Assembly (NCBI GenBank): GCA_937935205.1
Contig: CALGXU010000382.1
Coordinates: 1-5,122, forward strand
Direction of reading: 5' to 3'
Source of the DNA: an uncultured Rothia sp.
GTDB taxonomy: Bacteria > Actinomycetota > Actinomycetes > Actinomycetales > Micrococcaceae
DNA length: 5,122 bases
Positions within the stretch are counted from its first letter, which is position 1. Each line of letters begins with the position of its first letter. The notes beneath the pieces are model-generated. The model was given only the letters and a program-made list of their open reading frames with translations, had not been told where the DNA came from and did not search any database. The translations under genes and the position numbers were made by a program. Of this stretch, positions 1-5,122 are shown piece by piece.

Positions 1-2844
1 CAGGCTCTTCGCCAGCACCGTGGAGCCCTTCATTTTCGGCTCCAGGACGGCGGGAATCTCAACCGGCGTGCCGTACAGTTCGGCAAGCTCAACCGCCAGG
101 CGCACATAGTCGCCGCCCTTCGTCAGCTCACCGACCATCGGCAACAGCAGGCGCAGAACCTGCAGCACACGCCAACCCGCCAGAACACCGATACCCGACA
201 CCTCACGCAGGGTCGCCACCAGGCGATTCGGAAGGACCATCCCGTCCTCCAGAGCCCATTTCAGGGTCTCTGCGAAGGTGGATGCATCCAGCAGGCCCGC
301 CTCAAAGAGCGCCGCAATTGCCTCTGCCGCCGCCAGACGGTACTCAGGATTCTTCGCGCTCGCCACATAGCCGAGCAACGCGCAGGTCGGGGCGCCCACC
401 TGCACGGTGGACTCCCTCAGCGCGCGCATCAGCACGGGGACGGGGGTGACGGTCTTCTCCTCAATGCACTGCGAAGCGGCGAACAGGAAGTATGCAGAGA
501 GCAAGTCCGGGTTGTTCTGAAGCAGCCAGGAGGACCACTCGGTGAGCGCGATAATATAGTCGCCCCGCCACCCATCGATGCTATCGAGATTCAGCAAATA
601 TACGAAGGGAATGAACGCGGTGTTCAGCACCTCGTAGGCGATGGCTTCCTCGGGGCTCATGCCAGCGGTTGCGCGGCTCAGCGTCTCGCGCGCCTCATCT
701 ACGGTATCCACGATATCGCCCTTGACCTGCCACATGGGCTGGTACTTCACGAATTCCTCAACGTTAAAGTTTTCGAAGCCTGCCTCGCGAAGACGACCCG
801 ACCTGCTGGCCTCCTGGTATTCCCAGACTCGATCATTGTCGAGACCACGGTTGAGGCCGCTCCAGGGCATATCCAGGCCAGAAACAGTGCGATAAGTCCA
901 GTCGCTATAGGTAAGCTGACGGGCGGGTAGCGGGGCACTCAGCAGGCGCACCGTGCGTCCGTCCGTGTGGTACTCTCCCCCGGCGGCGACGGCACGCATC
1001 TGCTCGCGGAAGATCTCATAGAGGTCACGGTAACCCTTCAACGGCTTGTAGTCAGCATTCCAGAGATGGTGTTTATTCTGAATAGTCAGACGTATCATCT
1101 CTTCCTTGCTCAGGAGCGCGTTACTCGGGCGAGCTCGTGCAACCATCTCACTACGGTCGGAATACTGCAGGAGCGGCGTCAGCTCGGATAGCTCCCAGGA
1201 TTTGCATCCCATGGCCTCGGCGTTAGTATCCAACACTGCGCACAGCGCAGGCATACACGCGACGTTGTTGTAGTAATATTCGCTGGCAATCTTGCGCAGG
1301 GTACGAAGCTGCTGCTGATCCGCCGGTGCCAGCTTGTCGGTCGCCGCAAAGTGGTAAAGACGAACCAGGTTCTCTCCCCTCGCAACGGGGAGTTCGGCCC
1401 CCACGATTTGACCGAGATGGGTGTTCGATTCCTCAATCAGTAGGGCGCAGAACTCGTTCAGATCCGCAATCGGGGTGAACGGCTCATGGTGCGGGGTGCC
1501 GGGCAAGAGCACCGGCGGTACCTCTACGGATGCGCCTGCCGCCTCCGCCTCTTCCGCCTGAGGCAGACGGTCTTCGGGCAGGCAGGCTTCCGCGGCACCG
1601 CGCAGTTCCAGGGGCAGCACCTCGTAAGCCTCAAGGATGCGCTCAGCAATATATTCGGCAAGCGCCAGCTGCTCGGCGGTTTGCGCCTTCTTGCGCTTGG
1701 CTTTGCTCAAACCGGCGTACTGGGTGGCAATGAGCTTGAGCAGGCGCAGGGCGCCGCGCTGAATCTTCTTCTCGGTGCGGTAGAGGTTCGCGCCGAGTGC
1801 GTCGATGAGCTGTTCCAGCTCGACCTGTTCGAGCGGTGCCAGCTCTGCGTTTTCGTTCTTCTGCAGGGCGGCGGGCGTGCAGGCTTTGAGAACGTTCTGC
1901 AGCATGGTCTGGGCGAAACCAACCGATGCGCTCGGTTCGGCGGTGAGGACAGCCATAAGCTGTGCGAAGCGTACCCGGTTCTCCTCATCGGTGGGCTGCA
2001 GGTCGGTGTAGACGGAGTGGAACGCAGCCGAGTTGAAGGCACTGAAATCGCTGGTCAGGCCGCGCAGTAGGGCGTCCAGAATCTCGTCGCGGATGTCGAA
2101 GTATTCGCCCATGAGGCGGCACAGTTCCGCGCTTTCGCCCATGTAGTTGCCGTAGCCCTTGAAGAGCACCCCCTCGGTGCGGAAGACCGCCCAAAACTCC
2201 TGTTCGAGCAGGGTCATGTCACGGGTGAAGAAGGTTTTGAGCTGGGCGTGATTGCTGGCGCTTCCCTTCTTCACGCAGGGCAGGGCTTCATGCAGGAAAA
2301 GGACCAGGTATTCGGGGGCATCGCAGCTCAGGTTTCGGGCGCGAAGCAGCGTGTAGCAGGTTTCCCAGATCTTCTTCGAGCGCGCCCAAGAGTTCGAGAG
2401 ACCCTCAATAAAACGCAGAATCCACTCGTCGGGGCGTTCGATGGCGCCGAGCAAGAACGCGTCAATCAGCTGCTGGTCCGGGCTCCCACGCCAGAGCAGG
2501 GTGCGCATGGCGCGACCGGCGGAACGGTGGTATTCCCACGGGTCGCCGTCGGGGGTGCGCACGAGCGCCCCGGCAACGTATGCGGCGAGCGGGGTGCGGT
2601 TAATGTGGTCGCTACCGATCACGCTCTTAGGGGTGAGGGTTCGGGCGAGGGATGCGCGTTCCTCCTCGGTGGAGCCGCTGATGACGGCGTGGTATTCCTG
2701 CACGTCAGTTGATTCTGCCGCCATGAGGGCTTTGAGGGCGGCGCGGCGCTCTTCGAGAGTGCGCTCATCTGCGTTATATTCACCGGGGTTGTGCTCACCG
2801 GCGCCGTGCTCGCTAGGGTTATGCGGCTGGGCGGTATCAGTCAT
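1..2844 (-). CDS. DUF6493-like alpha-helical solenoid protein, copy B (3' end beyond the left edge)
   Basis: I read 948 codons without a stop from ATG at 2844 to the left edge, so the C-terminus is missing. The start is supported by a Shine-Dalgarno-like AAAGCAGG five bases upstream. The protein is soluble-looking: no signal peptide and no clear membrane segment. By region: residues 8-27 are a low-complexity pentapeptide repeat; about 28-260 form an N-terminal helical domain; about 264-410 are HEAT-like helices including LYRTEKKIQRGALRLLKL (354-371), a pattern I associate with DUF6493 proteins; 423-452 are an acidic/proline linker; about 453-780 are a divergent aromatic-rich middle; about 781-948 are C-terminal helical repeats (for example LLGYVASAKNPEYRLAAAEA, 823-842). 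The family usually runs to about 900-1000 residues, and comparison with copy A suggests only 10-20 residues are missing. No catalytic motif or Cys/His metal cluster is visible. The family assignment is from memory of its pattern, not a search. A binding or scaffold role is inference. Confidence 0.8.
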   Translation of the reverse strand, partial: MTDTAQPHNPSEHGAGEHNPGEYNADERTLEERRAALKALMAAESTDVQEYHAVISGSTEEERASLARTLTPKSVIGSDHINRTPLAAYVAGALVRTPDGDPWEYHRSAGRAMRTLLWRGSPDQQLIDAFLLGAIERPDEWILRFIEGLSNSWARSKKIWETCYTLLRARNLSCDAPEYLVLFLHEALPCVKKGSASNHAQLKTFFTRDMTLLEQEFWAVFRTEGVLFKGYGNYMGESAELCRLMGEYFDIRDEILDALLRGLTSDFSAFNSAAFHSVYTDLQPTDEENRVRFAQLMAVLTAEPSASVGFAQTMLQNVLKACTPAALQKNENAELAPLEQVELEQLIDALGANLYRTEKKIQRGALRLLKLIATQYAGLSKAKRKKAQTAEQLALAEYIAERILEAYEVLPLELRGAAEACLPEDRLPQAEEAEAAGASVEVPPVLLPGTPHHEPFTPIADLNEFCALLIEESNTHLGQIVGAELPVARGENLVRLYHFAATDKLAPADQQQLRTLRKIASEYYYNNVACMPALCAVLDTNAEAMGCKSWELSELTPLLQYSDRSEMVARARPSNALLSKEEMIRLTIQNKHHLWNADYKPLKGYRDLYEIFREQMRAVAAGGEYHTDGRTVRLLSAPLPARQLTYSDWTYRTVSGLDMPWSGLNRGLDNDRVWEYQEASRSGRLREAGFENFNVEEFVKYQPMWQVKGDIVDTVDEARETLSRATAGMSPEEAIAYEVLNTAFIPFVYLLNLDSIDGWRGDYIIALTEWSSWLLQNNPDLLSAYFLFAASQCIEEKTVTPVPVLMRALRESTVQVGAPTCALLGYVASAKNPEYRLAAAEAIAALFEAGLLDASTFAETLKWALEDGMVLPNRLVATLREVSGIGVLAGWRVLQVLRLLLPMVGELTKGGDYVRLAVELAELYGTPVEIPAVLEPKMKGSTVLAKSL
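2764..2823 (-). repeat. Coding minisatellite: four 15-bp units giving a pentapeptide repeat in copy B
   Basis: Residues 8-27 of copy B read as four consecutive pentapeptides: HNPSE, HGAGE, HNPGE, YNADE. The pattern is (H/Y)-(N/G)-(P/A)-(S/G/D)-E. The DNA repeats with the same 15-base period, most clearly in the plus-strand blocks beginning at 2775 and 2790 (TTATATTCACCGGGG and TTGTGCTCACCGGCG). The segment precedes the helical domain and is likely a flexible N-terminal tail. Because the unit is a multiple of three, gain or loss of copies would keep the frame. Confidence 0.65.
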
Positions 2845-2849
2845 TGGTA

Positions 2850-2857
2850 CCTGCTTT
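2850..2857 (-). promoter_or_regulatory. Ribosome-binding site of copy B
   Basis: On the minus strand the sequence AAAGCAGG lies five bases before ATG at 2844. It matches the Shine-Dalgarno consensus AAAGGAGG at seven of eight positions. It supports that start over the next in-frame ATG (Met41, codon beginning at 2724). Confidence 0.6.
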
Positions 2858-2890
2858 CAGAGTTGAAGGTGAATGGTCGTAAAGAGTCAA

Positions 2891-2916
2891 ACGGAAGTGT
2901 TGAACGGAGGTGTTGA
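2891..2916. repeat. 13-bp tandem repeat, two units, in the A-B spacer
   Basis: On the plus strand the units are ACGGAAGTGTTGA (2891-2903) and ACGGAGGTGTTGA (2904-2916), directly abutting and differing at one base. A further GTTGAA core occurs at 2862-2867. A third in-phase copy (2878-2890) matches at only about six of 13 positions and is not claimed. The pair could be a small slippage duplication or a two-site operator; nothing in the sequence decides between these. Confidence 0.55.
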
Positions 2917-2937
2917 AAGGGTGCGGGGGTTGAGCGG

Positions 2938-5122
2938 TTAGCCCTGCACCTGGTTGAGGATATTCCGGGCGTACCGCGCCTTCTGCGAAGAACCGGTCAG
3001 CGTACCCAACCAGGCACGCAGCGGCTCATCCACGAGCTCCGCACGGGTAGCAGGGTCGAGAGTCGCCAACGCCTGGCTGAAAGCGCCCAGCAGCTTACCG
3101 AGCGAGTTCGCCCCGGTATCCAGGTGCGGTATGAGGCGCGCGAAGAAGCGCACCGCCGCCCGCGCATCCAGCTGGGCAAAGTCGGTGAGGGCGAGCGCCC
3201 AACGGTTCAGCATCGCCAGCGGCACAAAGTTCACGAAGCCTGCGGTGGCGTCCTCAAGGCTGAGCTGGTCGTCCAGCACGCGGTGCATGATTTCCACGGC
3301 GAGGGAACGAATTTCGACGCGCTGTTCCGAGAAGCCCGCGGCAAACACGAACGCGCAGGCGGGACCCCACGCGCCGGGGTGCGCCGCCAACGCCAAATAC
3401 AGGCTCCGGTCAAAGGCACTGTGGTCCAAGATGTACCAGTTGCTACTAGCGCAGTAGAAAGCCAGCGGTTCTGCCCGCGAGGGGTAGAGCAGGGCGTACT
3501 GTCCTTCTTCGTCATGGTGGGCGGTGGCGAGGCCGCGGAAAGCGTTCAACTCGGGGGTGGAAGCGCCGTGCTGCACCCCGTTCAGCTGAAGGCCCCAGCT
3601 CTTTTCCCTCTGGGCTACCGTAATGGATTCCAGGTAGGGGTTGACGCGCCCGGTGGCGAGGGTACCGTCAAGGGCGGAGCGGAGCACGCGAATCTGGGTA
3701 GGAGCAGAGCGCGGAGCGTCCTGCCCAGCGTTCTTCACGTATTGCTCTTCGAGGCGTTCAAGCAGGGTCAGCGCCTCAGCGCGGCGGCTCTGCGCGTCCT
3801 GCCGCTGCTCGTCAGTAGCGTACGGAGGCAACACCTCCGGCACGCGCACACGCAGCATCGCCGCCGTGAAATCCTGGCGCAGGATGGGGGCTCCGTCAGC
3901 CAGGTTCTTGGCGTACCGGCGCACCAGGGTATCCGGATGCACCCACCCGCCGAACAGTTCAGGGGTGGCGAGCGGCGTGTAGCTCTGCCTGCTCTTCAGC
4001 GCGCCAAGGAACTCCTTGAAGCCGGTGCTGAAGAACGCGGCGTGACGGGAGTACATGTAGTGCAGGTTCGGCACCGTACCGGGGTCTTCTTTCGGGGTCA
4101 TCTCCGATGCCTTCGGGCGCTCACGCAGCTTCCCGACGGCGGCTAGAACCGTCATGTGTGCGCGCATGTCGAACCACTCCAAACCCCAATGGTTCAGCTT
4201 TTTCAGGCAGAGGGGAACAAGCTGTTCGAGCAGGTTCGGGCTCTGCGCGGTGCCGTCGTCGCTGAGCAGGTAGGCGGTGAGCAGTTCCAGCTCCAGCTCG
4301 CATCCGGCGTGCGTTTCGGGCTGGTCTGCTTCGTTGAGCGTATCGGGGGTGGCGCAGGGCGCGACCTGGTGGTGCAGGAGCGCACGGGCGCGTTCTTGCA
4401 CGTCAGATGCGGTCACGGGGCGCACGGGAGTGTCCCAGTACCGGTGGATTACGGCGCGGGAGGCGGCGAGCGCCTCCGCGGCGGCGGCCTCAATGTCAGC
4501 AGCTTCAGCGAGGTCGGCGTTTTCTTCGGCGCTTTCTTCACCGCTTCCCTGACTACTCCCCTGGCCGGTGTTCTGTGCCTCTGCCAGCAGCGGCGAGCCC
4601 TCTTCCTGAATCTGCGCCACAACCAGCGGATCGAGCTGGGGTCGGTAGTCGCGGTAGAGTTCGCGGGCGCGCTCGGCAAACACGATAGTCTCGGCACTCG
4701 CATCGTCTGCGGCGCCTGCCTGAACCCATTCTTCGAGGTGCTTGAGGGCGGCGGCTTGAACCTGCGCGTGGGTGTGGCTGAGCGCCATGACTACAGAGTC
4801 TTCGCAGGCGGCAGCGTCGAGGGTGCCCGCCCGGTACAGCGCCTGGAGCATGGTCAGGATTTTGAGTGCGTTTGCTTTGGTTCCGGCGCATACGGCGGGT
4901 GCCGCGTAGGCGAAGGCGGTAGCATCCAGCGCCTGCGGGTTTTTGGTCCAGAGGCGGTGAATATGCTGCACGCCGAGGGTCACGCTCGGACCGATGGGCG
5001 AGGAGAACAGCGTCAGAAATTCGCTCTGACGTGCCGCGATTTCTTCGGCGGTGAGTTTGAGTCCGGTGACCAGGCGTGAGAACCAGCCAACCCGGTACGC
5101 CGGGAAGTCGCTCATGAGGGAG
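2938..5122 (-). CDS. DUF6493-like alpha-helical solenoid protein, copy A (5' end probably beyond the right edge)
   Basis: The reading frame is open from the right edge to TAA at 2938-2940. The first ATG (5115) would give 725 residues, but this is probably an internal methionine: residues 2-45 align with residues 265-308 of copy B, the two codons before it are also open (Ser-Leu), and the seven visible upstream bases carry no ribosome-binding site. Numbering from that Met: 1-170 are HEAT-like helices (conserved-looking stretch near 64-94); 171-218 are a Ser/Gln/Glu then Ala-rich linker; 219-375 are helical; PLATPELFGGWVHPDTLV (381-398) matches a motif I recall from DUF6493 proteins; about 440-500 include a likely coiled segment; 560-725 are C-terminal helical repeats alignable with copy B. 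No enzyme motif, signal peptide or membrane segment is seen. It lies 93 bases upstream of copy B on the same strand, so co-transcription and joint action are likely. If 5115 is the true start, this is an N-terminally shortened paralog. Function is unknown. Confidence 0.8.
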   Translation of the reverse strand, partial: SLMSDFPAYRVGWFSRLVTGLKLTAEEIAARQSEFLTLFSSPIGPSVTLGVQHIHRLWTKNPQALDATAFAYAAPAVCAGTKANALKILTMLQALYRAGTLDAAACEDSVVMALSHTHAQVQAAALKHLEEWVQAGAADDASAETIVFAERARELYRDYRPQLDPLVVAQIQEEGSPLLAEAQNTGQGSSQGSGEESAEENADLAEAADIEAAAAEALAASRAVIHRYWDTPVRPVTASDVQERARALLHHQVAPCATPDTLNEADQPETHAGCELELELLTAYLLSDDGTAQSPNLLEQLVPLCLKKLNHWGLEWFDMRAHMTVLAAVGKLRERPKASEMTPKEDPGTVPNLHYMYSRHAAFFSTGFKEFLGALKSRQSYTPLATPELFGGWVHPDTLVRRYAKNLADGAPILRQDFTAAMLRVRVPEVLPPYATDEQRQDAQSRRAEALTLLERLEEQYVKNAGQDAPRSAPTQIRVLRSALDGTLATGRVNPYLESITVAQREKSWGLQLNGVQHGASTPELNAFRGLATAHHDEEGQYALLYPSRAEPLAFYCASSNWYILDHSAFDRSLYLALAAHPGAWGPACAFVFAAGFSEQRVEIRSLAVEIMHRVLDDQLSLEDATAGFVNFVPLAMLNRWALALTDFAQLDARAAVRFFARLIPHLDTGANSLGKLLGAFSQALATLDPATRAELVDEPLRAWLGTLTGSSQKARYARNILNQVQG
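4462..4605 (-). other. Low-complexity acidic/alanine-rich linker in copy A
   Basis: Residues 171-218 (counted from the ATG at 5115) are almost entirely Glu, Ala, Ser, Gly, Gln and Asp. They pass from a Ser/Gln/Gly/Glu stretch (about 184-199) into an Ala/Glu-rich stretch that may be helical (about 202-219). The linker separates two helical regions. Copy B has a shorter acidic/proline linker at a roughly corresponding place (423-452), so the domain break looks shared while linker length and composition have drifted. Confidence 0.6.

Larger units (their letters stand above)
2845..2937. other. Intergenic spacer between copies A and B
   Basis: These 93 bases separate the TAA of copy A from the ATG of copy B. 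They contain a 13-bp tandem repeat, the ribosome-binding site of B, and a TTGACT hexamer (2885-2890 on the minus strand) that resembles a -35 box but has no good -10 partner. I see no GC-rich hairpin followed by a T run, so there is no supported intrinsic terminator. The spacer is longer than a tight operon junction but short enough for read-through. B may be co-transcribed with A, perhaps with an additional weak internal promoter. Confidence 0.6.

Noticed and set aside
1486..2070. Plus-strand open frame (194 codons) antisense to copy B
   Set aside because: The minus-strand reading is uninterrupted over 948 codons and aligns with copy A, so this frame is a shadow. The same reasoning removes 2248-2712 and the smaller frames.
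2862..2890. Sigma70-like promoter for copy B (TTGACT at 2885-2890, minus strand)
   Set aside because: With a 17-base spacer the -10 position reads TTCAAC, only three of six matches to TATAAT, and an 18-base spacer is no better. The -35 match alone is not enough to annotate a promoter.
2845..2937. Intrinsic terminator after copy A
   Set aside because: Only very short complementary pieces were found (for example TCAA/TTGA around 2887-2903), with no stable GC stem and no T run on the minus strand.
2845..2940. A and B as two halves of one gene split by a frameshift or stop
   Set aside because: A finishes with the family-like C-terminal region, and B begins with its own ribosome-binding site and N-terminal domain and then repeats the same segments that A contains. 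They are parallel copies, not consecutive halves.
3124..4146. Long plus-strand open frame (340 codons) antisense to copy A
   Set aside because: It lies entirely opposite a coherent conserved-looking protein, has an atypical Gly/Val/Arg-rich low-information composition, and is expected when the opposite strand has GC-rich third positions.
4156..5079. Plus-strand open frame (307 codons) antisense to copy A
   Set aside because: Its composition shows it is a shadow of the minus-strand gene: Gly/Val-rich with no recognisable domain, and it covers the A linker and N-terminal region.
1..5122. RNA genes, insertion sequences, CRISPR arrays or attachment sites
   Set aside because: Apart from the short spacer, the window is filled by two protein-coding frames. 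No tRNA-like cloverleaf, transposase motif, terminal inverted repeats or spaced direct repeats were seen.

Overview
The window looks like ordinary chromosomal coding sequence from a moderately high-GC bacterium, most likely an actinobacterium. The codons favour G or C at third positions, and 60-base rows counted by hand run from about 48% to 68% G+C. The alanine-, glutamate- and leucine-rich protein composition and the moderate GC would suit a Micrococcaceae member such as Rothia. That genus assignment is a guess from composition and family resemblance, not a demonstrated identity.

There are two genes, both on the minus strand, so transcription runs from right to left. The upstream gene (2938 to the right edge, called copy A here) and the downstream gene (left edge to 2844, copy B) are separated by 92 or 93 non-coding bases. 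Both read as large, soluble, mostly alpha-helical repeat proteins (HEAT-like solenoids) of the DUF6493 type. The function of that family is unknown to me. Copy B has its own N-terminus and runs off the left edge, probably within 10-20 codons of its stop. Copy A has its stop at 2938-2940 and is open through the right edge. The first ATG visible in A (5115) aligns with residue 264 of B, so A probably starts outside the window.

The intergenic gap holds a 13-bp tandem repeat, a weak promoter-like hexamer and a usable ribosome-binding site for B. I see no convincing terminator, so the two genes are probably co-transcribed. B opens with a four-unit pentapeptide repeat. A carries a long Ser/Gln/Glu/Ala-rich linker. 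A keeps a conserved family-like motif that is degenerate in B, and this part of B is also locally lower in GC.

The main interest is a tandem pair of strongly diverged, full-length-type paralogs of an uncharacterised solenoid family, possibly acting as a heteromeric pair. No RNA genes, insertion sequences, CRISPR arrays or origins were seen.
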